Below, one piece after another: positions 1 to 10,652 of a stretch of DNA of 64,000 nucleotides. Source of the stretch: an uncultured Clostridia bacterium (GTDB lineage Bacteria; Bacillota; Clostridia; UMGS1883); NCBI GenBank assembly GCA_947589005.1, contig CANPZO010000013.1, positions 1-64,000 on the forward strand. The letters are read 5' to 3'. Every line of letters begins with the position of its first letter. The first letter of the stretch is position 1. The notes under the pieces are model-generated. The model was not told the DNA's origin. It searched no databases and worked only from the letters and a program-made list of their open reading frames with translations. Made by a program: the position numbers and the translations under genes.

Positions 1-170
1 TGGCTGCATAAAAATAGCGTAGCAGTCAGCAAAACTACTACGCTATGAAAAGTCTAACTTTTTGGGGTCACATCAAACCTTTGGCGAGGGGCAGTTATTT
101 TTTTGCGATGTAATACACACGGAGGACGTGGCGGGGGTACCGTTATGTCCGTCGCGGGGGTCGCGGAGGT

Positions 171-381
171 TTGTAGGGGCGGCCATTGGCCGCCCGCCAT
201 CAATCGTTTATGTTGAAAATGATAAATGATATTACAATCAAATATATCTACAAACCCTCGTATTTATTACCGTAAACGTGTGAACGCGGGAGCGCAATGC
301 GCTCCCCTACAACGGGGGTAAACCAAATTTCGTTCGTGAAATAAAATATACACGGCGGCTTGAGGGCAAGCCGCCCTACAA
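171..381. repeat. Intergenic palindrome-rich repeat, copy 1 (ttgtaggggcggccattggccgccc / gggagcgcaatgcgctcccctac / cggcggcttgagggcaagccgccctac)
   Basis: About 210 nt direct repeat with 973-1178, containing three GC-rich palindromes in the same order. Confidence 0.85.
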
Positions 382-528
382 GGGATACGCGAGGCCGTAA
401 AAATGAAACGTAGGGCGGGGGCGGCCATTATGTCGCGGCGCAAAAACACGGTTGTTCCCACGTCCATGAACAAAAACGCCGCCAAGAGCGTAATATAAAA
501 TGTAACCGGGCAAAAGGAGGCGCGTTCA

Positions 529-696
529 ATGGGCAGAAGGCCGCCGTCGGGCGGAAGGGGCTGCAATCAGGCGGGATTGGGTATCCTGGCCTTTGTATTC
601 GGGATTTTTACCGCTATGATACTGCCGGTCACGCTGCTGGCGGTCATCGAGGGCGGCCTGATAATCGTTTTGGGTATAATCATGATGCGGAGGTGA
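529..696 (+). CDS. Small two-TM membrane protein (55 aa, MGRRPPSGGRGCNQAGLGILAFVFGIFTAMILPVTLLAVIEGGLIIVLGIIMMRR)
   Basis: Read directly; ATG preceded by AAAGGAGGCGCGTTCA; below the size cutoff of the supplied ORF track. Confidence 0.7.
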   Translation: MGRRPPSGGRGCNQAGLGILAFVFGIFTAMILPVTLLAVIEGGLIIVLGIIMMRR

Positions 697-700
697 GAGC

Positions 701-769
701 GTGAAGGTGTTTGTGTTTAAACTGCCCAAGGTGGTTAATTCATTGGTAAAAATGATTTTCAGAGTGTAA
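701..769 (+). CDS. spoVM: SpoVM-like 22-aa amphipathic peptide (MKVFVFKLPKVVNSLVKMIFRV, GTG start)
   Basis: GTG preceded by GGAGGTGAGAGC; matches B. subtilis SpoVM (MKFYTIKLPKFLGGIVRAMLGSFRKD) at M1, K2 and K7-L8-P9-K10, including Pro9. Confidence 0.7.
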   Translation: MKVFVFKLPKVVNSLVKMIFRV

Positions 770-972
770 TACATACGGCGGAAAAAACTCACCGCGTAAT
801 CTGGGGGCGCGGGGGGCGTGGTCTTTATGTCCATCACGAGGGTCGCGGCGGGCTGTCGCTATGCCCGTCACGGGGGTCGCGGCGGCTTGAGGGCAAGCCG
901 CCCTACGGCGCGCCACCATAACAAAACGGTGTAGGGCGGGATGCCCTCATCCCGCCGTTTTGCGCGTGTGGT

Positions 973-1178
973 TTGTAGGGGCGGCCATTGGCCGCCCGCC
1001 ATCAATCGTTTGTATTGGCAATGATAAATGATATTACAATCAAATATATCTACGAAATCGTATATTTGTTACCGCAAATCTGTGTAAGCGGGAGCGCAAT
1101 GCGCTCCCCTACAAGGCTGATGAACCACATTTCGTTCGCAAAACAAAATACATACGGCGGCTTGAGGGCAAGCCGCCG
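973..1178. repeat. Intergenic palindrome-rich repeat, copy 2
   Basis: Direct repeat of 171-381. Confidence 0.85.
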
Positions 1179-1189
1179 TGTATTATTAC

Positions 1190-3079
1190 TTATATCATTT
1201 CCCACATAAGCTCCGTGAGCCGCGCGGGATTTTCCACGGGCAGGCCGGCGATGAGCAGGGCCTGGTCGTAGAGAAGCTCGCCAAGGCGGGCGCAGCGGTC
1301 CTTATCGAGCTGCCACGCGTCAAGGAGCATATAAAACGCCTTATGCGCGGGGTTCAGTTCCAGCACGCGCTGGGCCTTGATGTCCGGACCGTCGCCGGGT
1401 ATGGTGGAAAAATACTTCTCCATCTCAAGGCTGACCTCGCCGTCGGCGGTGAGGCAGACGGGATGGCTCTTGAGCTTGTGAGACAGGCGGACGGCGGTGA
1501 CCTTGCCGTCAAGACAGTCGCGGAGATAGTCGAGCATTACCTTGTTTTCCTCTTCCTTGAGCTCGGTGTCCTTCTTGTCCTCCTCGTCCTCGATGCCAAG
1601 GTCCTTATCGTTGACGGACTTGAACTGCTTGCCCTCGTACTCGCCGAGGATATTGACCACAAACTCGTCCACCTCGTCGGTCATATACAGAATGGACCAG
1701 CCCTTGTCCTTTATCTGCTCGGTCTGGGGCAGGTTGTCCGCGAGGGTCACGGTCTCGCCGACGGCAAAGTAGATGTACTTCTGATCCTCGGGCATCATAT
1801 CGACGTATTCCTTAAGGGTCTGGAGCTTCTTCTCCCGAGAGGAGTGATAGAGTATCAAGTCCTTGAGTATGTCGCGGTGGGCGCCGTAGTCGCTGACGAT
1901 GCCGTACTTGAGCTGGAGGCCGAAGCTCTCCCAGAATTTTTCGTACTTCTCGCGGTCGGTCTCCTGAAGCTTTTTAAGTTCCTGACGTATCTTCTTTTCA
2001 ATGTTGGAGGCGATGGTCTTGAGCTGGCGGTTGTGCTGGAGCAGCTCGCGGGAGATATTGAGGGACAGGTCGCGGGAGTCAACTATGCCACGGACAAAGC
2101 GGAAATGCTCGGGAATAAGGTCCTCGCAGCGTTCCATTATCATCACGCCGCTGCTGTAAAGCTCAAGGCCCTTCTGATACTCCTTGGTGTAATAGCCCAT
2201 GGGCGTGGCGGAGGGAATGAAAAGCAGCGCCTTATAGCTGATGCCGCCGTCAACGTCGATGCGTATGGTGTGGGCTGGGTCCTTCATGTCGTAGAATTTT
2301 TCCTTGTAAAACTCGTTGAGCTCCTCCTGGGTGACCTCGTCCTTGCCGCGCTGCCACAGGGGGACCATGCTGTTGACGGTCTCCTCCTCGGTGTAGGTCT
2401 CGTACTTGGGCTCGTCGCTGTCGGGCACGTCAACCTTGCGGGACTTTTCAACATTGAGCAGAATGGGGTAGCGAATGTAATCGGAATATTTTTTGATGAG
2501 ATTTCGGAGGGTATAGGTCTCAAGGTACTCGCTGTAGGTATCCTCCTCGCCGTCGGCCTTAAGGTGAATGATAATGTCGGTGCCGACGCCCTCCTTGGCC
2601 GTCGGCTCGACGGTATAGCCGTCGGCGCCGGAGCTTTTCCACATCCACGCCTGCTCGCTGCCGTACTTGCGGGTGACGACGGTTACCTCGTCGGCGACCA
2701 TGAAGGCGCTGTAAAAGCCCACGCCGAACTGTCCGATTATGTCCATGTCCTCGGCCTCCGCCGCGTCCTTTTTTAAGCTGAGGGAGCCGCTGCGGGCGAT
2801 GACGCCAAGGTTGCTCTCAAGATCGGCGTCGTCCATGCCTATGCCGTTGTCGCTGATGGTGAGGGTGCGGTTTTCCTTGTCGGGAAGCACCCTTATGCGG
2901 CAGTCGGTGCGGCTGACGCTGGCGTCGCCGGCGTTCATGGCGGTGTAGCACAGCTTGTCTATGGCGTCGGAGGAGTTGGAGATTATCTCGCGCAGAAATA
3001 TCTCCTTGTGAGTGTAAATAGAATTGATCATCATGTCCAGAAGCTTCTGGGATTCGGCCTTAAATTGCTTTTTCCTCAT
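1190..3079 (-). CDS. htpG: Molecular chaperone HtpG (Hsp90)
   Basis: MRKKQFKAESQKLLDMMINSIYTHKEIFLREIISNSSDAIDKL; start set at 3079 (RBS AAAGGAG), since the longer ORF start at 3133 lies in the operator. Confidence 0.95.
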   Translation of the reverse strand: MRKKQFKAESQKLLDMMINSIYTHKEIFLREIISNSSDAIDKLCYTAMNAGDASVSRTDCRIRVLPDKENRTLTISDNGIGMDDADLESNLGVIARSGSLSLKKDAAEAEDMDIIGQFGVGFYSAFMVADEVTVVTRKYGSEQAWMWKSSGADGYTVEPTAKEGVGTDIIIHLKADGEEDTYSEYLETYTLRNLIKKYSDYIRYPILLNVEKSRKVDVPDSDEPKYETYTEEETVNSMVPLWQRGKDEVTQEELNEFYKEKFYDMKDPAHTIRIDVDGGISYKALLFIPSATPMGYYTKEYQKGLELYSSGVMIMERCEDLIPEHFRFVRGIVDSRDLSLNISRELLQHNRQLKTIASNIEKKIRQELKKLQETDREKYEKFWESFGLQLKYGIVSDYGAHRDILKDLILYHSSREKKLQTLKEYVDMMPEDQKYIYFAVGETVTLADNLPQTEQIKDKGWSILYMTDEVDEFVVNILGEYEGKQFKSVNDKDLGIEDEEDKKDTELKEEENKVMLDYLRDCLDGKVTAVRLSHKLKSHPVCLTADGEVSLEMEKYFSTIPGDGPDIKAQRVLELNPAHKAFYMLLDAWQLDKDRCARLGELLYDQALLIAGLPVENPARLTELMWEMI

Positions 3080-3116
3080 TACATATATCTCCTTTGTGTT
3101 GATATGCGAAGTATTG

Positions 3117-3143
3117 TTAGCACTCGTGCTCATTGAGTGCTAA
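3117..3143 (-). promoter_or_regulatory. CIRCE operator (HrcA binding site), TTAGCACTC-N9-GAGTGCTAA
   Basis: Exact match to the CIRCE inverted repeat, between the promoter and htpG start. Confidence 0.95.
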
Positions 3144-3147
3144 CAAT

Positions 3148-3176
3148 ACTTTACCACTATTTACAATGTTTGTCAA
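3148..3176 (-). promoter_or_regulatory. SigA-type promoter of htpG (TTGACA-N17-TAAAGT)
   Basis: -35 and -10 on minus strand with 17-nt spacer immediately upstream of CIRCE. Confidence 0.7.
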
Positions 3177-3194
3177 TAGTTTTTTTAAATTAAT

Positions 3195-4109
3195 TCAAAC
3201 AAAATTTACGGTCATAAAGGCGGCAAAGCCCAGGAGCAGCAATACCCCCTGCCAGCGGTAGGTCCTGCCGGTTATCACCGGCGGCAGCAGCAACAGCAGC
3301 ATCGCTCCGGCGGCGGCGGTCACGTCCCTCAGCGTCGAGGCGTCGGCCTCCATGGGAGCAATGACGGCGGGTAGGCCGATTACCAGCAGGAGATTTATTA
3401 TGTTCGCGCCCACGATATTGCCGAGGGCGAGGGCGGGCTGGCGCCGCACCGCCGCGGCTACGGCGGCGGCTATATCCGGCAGGGCGGTGCCCAGCGCCAC
3501 AAAGGTCAAGGCCACCAAACGCTCGTTTATGCCCAGGATATGGGCCAAAAATATGCCGTTTTCCACTACCATTCCCGAGCCCATGTACAAAGCCGCCGCG
3601 CCCACTATCAGGCCCACGGCGATAAGCTCGGGCCGCTCGGTCTCGGCGGACTCCTTTGTTCTGGCGCCGGTCATGGAGGTAAGGGCGTAGACCGCGAAAA
3701 CGGACAGCAGGACCACTCCGAGTCCCACGCCGAGGGAGCCGGACTTGACGAGCGAAAGGGCCGTAAATCCCGCCGCAAGCAGAAAAAACATCAGCCGTTT
3801 AAACAGGTCGCGGCGGCCGAGATTTTTTGCCGGCCGAAGTAAAATCAGCAGTCCGCCCACGAGGGCGGCGTTATATATGGCGGAACCGAGGGCGCTGCCG
3901 GTGGCCATGCCGTGGTTGCCGCCAAGGGCCGCCGACACCGAGACCACTATTTCAGGCAGGCTGGTGCCCACGGCCACCACCGTGGCTCCCACCGCCGCGG
4001 CCGGCAGCCGCAGCCGCCGGGCAAGGCTGATACCGTAGCCCACAAAGGAGTCCCCGCCAAGGGTCACCAGTAAAAGTCCAAGCAAAAACATCATTATTTC
4101 CGTCGTCAA
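3195..4109 (-). CDS. Calcium/sodium antiporter (CaCA/YrbG-like)
   Basis: Hydrophobic protein with repeated GTSLPEIVVSV / GTALPDIAAAV motifs. Confidence 0.9.
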   Translation of the reverse strand: MTTEIMMFLLGLLLVTLGGDSFVGYGISLARRLRLPAAAVGATVVAVGTSLPEIVVSVSAALGGNHGMATGSALGSAIYNAALVGGLLILLRPAKNLGRRDLFKRLMFFLLAAGFTALSLVKSGSLGVGLGVVLLSVFAVYALTSMTGARTKESAETERPELIAVGLIVGAAALYMGSGMVVENGIFLAHILGINERLVALTFVALGTALPDIAAAVAAAVRRQPALALGNIVGANIINLLLVIGLPAVIAPMEADASTLRDVTAAAGAMLLLLLPPVITGRTYRWQGVLLLLGFAAFMTVNFV

Positions 4110-4231
4110 AGCGCCGCCCCCTTCTCTTACAGCATATTAGCGGGGCGGGCGGGAAATTCGCTCAGTTTTAATTATTTTTGCCCAATGTCAGGGCATCGGG
4201 CCGCATAAGCGGACAATTTGTTTTTCCCGAA

Positions 4232-4278
4232 ATAATACGCGCCCCCGAAAGCGTCTGACCTTCGGGGGCGCGTATTAT
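4232..4278 (-). terminator. Intrinsic terminator downstream of pyrE
   Basis: 18-bp perfect stem ataatacgcgcccccgaa/ttcgggggcgcgtattat. Confidence 0.75.
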
Positions 4279-4281
4279 CGT

Positions 4282-4911
4282 TTATTTTATCCAGCTTTCG
4301 TCGCCGGGATTATCCCGAAACTTCAAAATCTTCGCTCCGTCCTCGGCCTTAATATAGCCGTCGGCGGCGGCCACCTCAACGACCGCGTCGATGTTGGAGA
4401 GGCTGACGTTCTTTACATTCGCCTCGGCAAGGCGCTCAAGGCCCTTCTTCATGCCGTAGGTGAAGATGCTGGCGATGCCCAGAACCTGAGCCCCGGCCTC
4501 GCGAAGCACCTTGACCACCTCGAGGACGCTGCCGCCGGTGGAGATAAGGTCCTCCACAACGACAACCTTCTGGCCGGGCTCCAGCTTGCCTTCTATCTGA
4601 TTGGCGCGGCCGTGGTCCTTCGCGCCGCCGCGGACATAGCCCATAGGCAGCCCCATAAGGTGAGCGGTGATGGCCGCGTGAGCTATGCCGGCGGTCGAAG
4701 TGCCCATAAGCACCTCCACGTCGGGATAGTTGGCCTTTATCACCTCGGCCAGGCCCTCCTCGATTTGGGTGCGTACAAGGGGCGCCGTAAGGGTCAGGCG
4801 GTTGTCGCAGTAAATGGGGCTTTTTATGCCGCTGGCCCAGGTGAAGGGCTGCTCCGGCCGAAGGAACACCGCCCCGATGGACAACAGGGATTTGGCAATT
4901 TTCTTTTCCAT
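4282..4911 (-). CDS. pyrE: Orotate phosphoribosyltransferase
   Basis: PRPP motif [26 protein letters not shown]. Confidence 0.95.
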   Translation of the reverse strand: MEKKIAKSLLSIGAVFLRPEQPFTWASGIKSPIYCDNRLTLTAPLVRTQIEEGLAEVIKANYPDVEVLMGTSTAGIAHAAITAHLMGLPMGYVRGGAKDHGRANQIEGKLEPGQKVVVVEDLISTGGSVLEVVKVLREAGAQVLGIASIFTYGMKKGLERLAEANVKNVSLSNIDAVVEVAAADGYIKAEDGAKILKFRDNPGDESWIK

Positions 4912-4990
4912 AGTTTAACTTCCTTCCTATTTCATAATAATAAAATATTTTCTATAGCGCCGAGGACGATAAAAACGGCGCGGTCGCCGC

Positions 4991-5359
4991 TCAATCGGTC
5001 TGTCTGCGGCTGTATTCCTCCCCGTCGAGGGTGAGGACATCGCCGTCCAGCCCGATTTTCACCTTTCGGTCCTCAGTGTAGCCGAACCGCTCAAAGTCCA
5101 CGTCTCCAAACTCATCTACGGTGTACTTGTCACGGAGACGGAGCTCTATTTTCCCGCCGTCCAGCTCGAACTCCCCGCTCTCCGAGGAAAGCTCGCCGGG
5201 CTTGGGGTCGGCGTACTTTATCTCGTAGGTGCCGTCATCGCCGAAGTAAAGCGTGGCGGCGGCGTTTTCCCAGGAGCCCTCGATGTCGGCGGCCTCAAGC
5301 CCCCGCCCGCAGGCGGTGAGAAGCAGGATACAGAATATCAGCAAAATCGGTTTTTTCAT
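4991..5359 (-). CDS. Small putative lipoprotein
   Basis: Lipobox signal MKKPILLIFCILLLTACG. Confidence 0.6.
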   Translation of the reverse strand: MKKPILLIFCILLLTACGRGLEAADIEGSWENAAATLYFGDDGTYEIKYADPKPGELSSESGEFELDGGKIELRLRDKYTVDEFGDVDFERFGYTEDRKVKIGLDGDVLTLDGEEYSRRQTD

Positions 5360-5396
5360 AAAAAATTCCTCGCGCCCCGACGGGGCCGCCCGTTTT

Positions 5397-5885
5397 TCAC
5401 GCCGTATAGTCCTTTACCATCTCGGCCCGCAAATAACCTCTTTCGCCGGAAACGGACTCGATATAGAAGCCTCGGGAATAGTAGAACCTCACTATCTCCG
5501 CCAGCTTGGCGGCGGTGTGGAGGCGGGCGCGCTCCATGCCGCGGCTTTTGGCCAGAATATCGGCGACATTGGAAAGGGCCTTGCCGATGCCGTTGTTGCG
5601 GTATTCGCGGCTGACGCCGAAACGGCTGACATAGGCGGTCTTTGTATCGTTGTCAAAGGTCAGCCGCAGGCTGCCCACCACGGTTTTGTCCAGATAGGCA
5701 ACGATAACTGTTTTTTCCTCAATATCCCGGCGCACATCATCCACGGTCTCGTGCAGGGCCTCGATATCGGGAATTCCGGCCATTTCGCAGTATTTGCGAA
5801 ATGCCTCGCAGGTTATGGACCAGATGGCCTCCGCGTCGTCCTGCGCGGCCATGCGTATCTGGAATACTCCGTTCATTTGTTTCAC
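5397..5885 (-). CDS. GNAT family N-acetyltransferase
   Basis: SREYRNNGIGKALSNVAD acetyl-CoA motif. Confidence 0.85.
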   Translation of the reverse strand: MKQMNGVFQIRMAAQDDAEAIWSITCEAFRKYCEMAGIPDIEALHETVDDVRRDIEEKTVIVAYLDKTVVGSLRLTFDNDTKTAYVSRFGVSREYRNNGIGKALSNVADILAKSRGMERARLHTAAKLAEIVRFYYSRGFYIESVSGERGYLRAEMVKDYTA

Positions 5886-5894
5886 CTTTTATCT

Positions 5895-6827
5895 TTATTT
5901 TTTGTCACGCATAAGCTGTACCATAACGGCCTTTTGGGCGTGGAGACGGTTTTCCGCCTCGTCAAATATCACGCTGCGCGGGCCGTCGATGACCTCCTCG
6001 GTGACCTCGAAGCCGCGGTAGGCCGGCAGACAGTGGAGGAATATCGCGTCGCTCTTCGCCTTGGCGAAGAGATTGCCGTCCACCTGATAGCCCTTGAAAT
6101 CCTTGACGCGCTGAGCTTTTTCGGCCTCCTGACCCATGGAGCACCAGGTGTCGGTGCATACAACGTCGGCGTTTGTCACGGCCTCGACAGGGTCATGGGT
6201 CACGGTCAAATTGACGCCGGAGGCTTTGGCGTCGTTTTTGGCGTTTTCGACCACCTCGGCGTCGCACTCGTAGCCCTTGGGCGTGGCTACGGCCACGTCC
6301 ATGCCCACCTTGACGCAGCCGTAAAGGTAGGAGTGGGCCATGTTATTGCCGTCGCCCACATAGGCCAGCTTGAGCCCCTCGAGCCTGCCCTTTTTCTCGG
6401 CCACGGTCTGAAGGTCCGCCAGCACCTGACAGGGGTGCACAAGGTCGGTAAGGCCGTTGATGACGGGCACTCCGCTGTATTTGGCAAGGTCCTCAACGTC
6501 GGACTGCTTAAAGGTGCGTATCATGATGCCGTCCACATAGCGGCCCAAAACATTGGCGGTGTCGTAGATAGTCTCGCCCCGGCCAAGCTGAATGTCGGCG
6601 GAGGACAGGAAAATACCCTGACCGCCGAGCTGATAGATGCCGGTCTCAAAGGAGACGCGGGTGCGGGTGGAGGATTTGGTAAATATCATGGCAAGGGTCT
6701 TGCCCGCCAGTATGGGGTGCTTTACTCCGGCCTTAAGCTCCTTTTTGAGCTTTACGGCCAAATCGAGGGTCTCGAGTATATCGCCGGCGCTCCAGTCGTG
6801 GAGCGTGAGTAAGTGTTTTTGGTTCAT
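5895..6827 (-). CDS. argF: Ornithine carbamoyltransferase
   Basis: KSSTRTRVSFETG, HPCQVLADL, FLHCLPAYRG. Confidence 0.95.
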   Translation of the reverse strand: MNQKHLLTLHDWSAGDILETLDLAVKLKKELKAGVKHPILAGKTLAMIFTKSSTRTRVSFETGIYQLGGQGIFLSSADIQLGRGETIYDTANVLGRYVDGIMIRTFKQSDVEDLAKYSGVPVINGLTDLVHPCQVLADLQTVAEKKGRLEGLKLAYVGDGNNMAHSYLYGCVKVGMDVAVATPKGYECDAEVVENAKNDAKASGVNLTVTHDPVEAVTNADVVCTDTWCSMGQEAEKAQRVKDFKGYQVDGNLFAKAKSDAIFLHCLPAYRGFEVTEEVIDGPRSVIFDEAENRLHAQKAVMVQLMRDKK

Positions 6828-8008
6828 TATGACATTGCCTCCCAGAGTTTTTCGATAAATATGTCTATATCCGCTTTACCTATGATAAGGGGCGGAAGTA
6901 TCCGCAGGGTGTGGCCGCCCACGCAGCCCACCAGCACCCTGTCCTCAAAGAGCTTTTTCTGCACCTCGGCCGCCCGGCCCGCGGGCATCTGAATACCTAT
7001 CATCAGACCCTTGCGGCGTATTTCGATTATTTCGGCAGAGTTGAGGGACTTTACCCTTTCCTCAAAGTAATCGCCCATTTTGCGGACGTTTTCGAGAATG
7101 TTTTCCTTTTCGAAAGCCTCGAAAACGGCCATGCCCGCCGCCGTGGCAAGGGGATTGCCGCCGAAAGTGCCGCCGTGGTCGCCGGGCTCGAAGCCCTTCG
7201 CCACCTCTTCCCGGGCGCACAGCGCCCCGATGGGGACGCCGTTGCCAAGAGCTTTGGCAAGGGTGAATATATCAGGCTCGACGGGAGTGGTCTGGTAAGC
7301 GAACATTTCGCCGGTGCGCCCCATGCCGGTCTGCACCTCGTCAAATATCAGCAGTATATCCCTTTCGTCGCAGAGCCGGCGCACCTTGAGCAGATACTCG
7401 TCAGTGCATATATGTACGCCGCTCTCACCCTGGACCGCCTCAAGCATAATGGCGCAGGTCTTGTCGGTGACGGCGGCCTCAAGGGCCTCAAAGTCGTTGA
7501 TGTCCACATGCTTTATGCCGGGGACAAGGGGCTTGTAGGGCTTTTGGTACTTAGGCTGGCCGGTGGCGGCCACGGTCGCCAGCGTCCGCCCGTGGAAGGA
7601 GTTGTTGAGAGTGATTATCTCATACTTTTCCCTGCCCTGCTTGTAATAGTATATCTTCGCCAGCTTCATGGCTCCCTCGTTGGCCTCGGCGCCGCTGTTG
7701 CAGAAAAAGACCCGATCCGCCACTGAGCAGTCGCAGATTTTTTTCGCCAGCAGAGCCTGATTTTTTATGTAGTACAGGCTTGAGGTGTGGAGGAGCTTGT
7801 TCACCTGCTCGGTCACGGCCCTTGTAAAGCCCTCGTGACAGTGGCCCAGGGCGGTAACGGCGATACCGGCGAACATATCCATGTACTCCTCGCCCTCCTC
7901 GGTGTAAAGGTACATACCCTTGCCGTGGTCGAAAGCGACGGGCAGTCTTTTGCCAAAGGTGTTCATATAGTATTTTTCGTCAATAGCCATTATTTCTTGC
8001 AAATTCAT
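6827..8008 (-). CDS. argD: Acetylornithine/class III aminotransferase
   Basis: Class III PLP signature LLIFDEVQTGMGRTGEMFAYQ; start adjusted to MNLQEIMAID; overlaps argF. Confidence 0.9.
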   Translation of the reverse strand: MNLQEIMAIDEKYYMNTFGKRLPVAFDHGKGMYLYTEEGEEYMDMFAGIAVTALGHCHEGFTRAVTEQVNKLLHTSSLYYIKNQALLAKKICDCSVADRVFFCNSGAEANEGAMKLAKIYYYKQGREKYEIITLNNSFHGRTLATVAATGQPKYQKPYKPLVPGIKHVDINDFEALEAAVTDKTCAIMLEAVQGESGVHICTDEYLLKVRRLCDERDILLIFDEVQTGMGRTGEMFAYQTTPVEPDIFTLAKALGNGVPIGALCAREEVAKGFEPGDHGGTFGGNPLATAAGMAVFEAFEKENILENVRKMGDYFEERVKSLNSAEIIEIRRKGLMIGIQMPAGRAAEVQKKLFEDRVLVGCVGGHTLRILPPLIIGKADIDIFIEKLWEAMS

Positions 8009-8121
8009 GGCAGCTTCACCTCTCGGAAATAGAATATGTATTATTATACAACATTTTTTATAATTATGCAATAGGTAAATAGAAAATTTTTATAATTTTT
8101 TATTGCTCAATAAGAAATTAT

Positions 8122-8150
8122 AAAATCCTGGTGCGTGCGCCCAGGATTTT
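8122..8150 (-). terminator. Intrinsic terminator downstream of guaB
   Basis: Hairpin AAAATCCTGG...CCAGGATTTT. Confidence 0.75.
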
Positions 8151-8184
8151 ATTGTCGTTACCATTTTTCGGCGGATTAACACCC

Positions 8185-9657
<1,473 letters not shown>

Positions 9658-9701
9658 TTAATTTTATGCCCGGTGTTATTATTTTCATTTTACCATAAAC
9701 G

Positions 9702-10652
9702 TCAATCTTCGTCAATAGCTTTTTTTAATATTTCCCGCATTTTTTCAAGGGTGACGGCCCTGTTTATCTCCTCTCTGAGGGCGGCCGCTCCCTGCACTCC
9801 CCTGATGTACCAGGCGGCGTGCTTGCGGGCCTCGAGTATGCCGACGCGCTCGCCCTTAAAGCGAACGATAAGCTCGATGTGCCCGATGGCTATTTCCATT
9901 TTTTCCCGCCGTGACAGCCGTGGGGAGGCTTCGCCCCTCACGGCGGCCGCCACCTCGCCGAATATCCACGGGCGGCCCTGACTGCCCCGCCCTATCATTA
10001 CCCCGTCGGCCCCGGTCTCCTCCATCAGAGAGAGGGCGGCCTCGGCGCCGTCCACATCGCCGTTGGCGATAAGGGGGACGGTTACGCGCTCGCGCACAGC
10101 CTTTATGACCTTGGGGTCCGAGCTGCCGGAGTAGAACTGGGATCGGGTGCGGCCGTGTACGGTCACCGCCGCGGCCCCGTTTTTCTGCGCCGTCTCCGCC
10201 AACAGCGGAGCGTTGATATGCTCCATATCCCAGCCGGCGCGCATCTTTACGGTGACGGGCTTCGTGGCGGCTTCCACGGCGGCGGCGATTATCTCCCCCG
10301 CCAGAACGGGGTCCCTCATGAGAGCGCAGCCCTCGCCGTTGCCGGTTATCTTGGGAGCGGGACACCCCATATTGATATCCACGAAAAGTCCCATCTTCTC
10401 CGCCAGCGGTACCGCCCGGGCCACGGTCTCCGGCTCGTGGCCGAAAAGCTGAACCGCCGTGGGCAAAGCCTCGGTTTCCATAAGTCGGAACGTCTTTTGG
10501 TTGTTGAACTCCAGCGCCTTGGCGCTGACCATCTCGGTGTAGGACAGTCCCGCCCCCAGCCGGTGGCAGACAATGCGGAACGGCAGGTCCGCCACCCCTG
10601 CCATGGGCGCGAGAATGACGTTGTTTTTAAGCTCTATGCCGCCGATGTTCAT
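9702..10652 (-). CDS. dusB: tRNA-dihydrouridine synthase
   Basis: APMAGVADLPFR, DINMGCPAPKI. Confidence 0.93.
   Translation of the reverse strand: MNIGGIELKNNVILAPMAGVADLPFRIVCHRLGAGLSYTEMVSAKALEFNNQKTFRLMETEALPTAVQLFGHEPETVARAVPLAEKMGLFVDINMGCPAPKITGNGEGCALMRDPVLAGEIIAAAVEAATKPVTVKMRAGWDMEHINAPLLAETAQKNGAAAVTVHGRTRSQFYSGSSDPKVIKAVRERVTVPLIANGDVDGAEAALSLMEETGADGVMIGRGSQGRPWIFGEVAAAVRGEASPRLSRREKMEIAIGHIELIVRFKGERVGILEARKHAAWYIRGVQGAAALREEINRAVTLEKMREILKKAIDED

Noticed and set aside
14-46. Hairpin atagcgtag...ctacgctat as a dif/att site
   Set aside because: Most simply the terminator of a gene outside the window; no recombinase or core site recognised
267-837. ORFs 267..566 and 526..837 on the minus strand
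   Set aside because: They run through palindromic repeats and opposite the plus-strand micro-operon; no RBS or motif supports them
171-1178. CRISPR array
   Set aside because: Repeats are palindromic modules of different sequence, not regularly spaced identical repeats with unique spacers; no cas genes seen
1178-2776. 532-aa plus-strand ORF over htpG; same type at 5253-6812, 8131-9981, 12589-14223, 19413-21230, 25835-27706, 27958-29220, 44162-45466, 46451-48142 and 48582-50681
   Set aside because: All lie opposite confidently identified genes and show low-complexity G/A/V/L-rich translations typical of antisense frames
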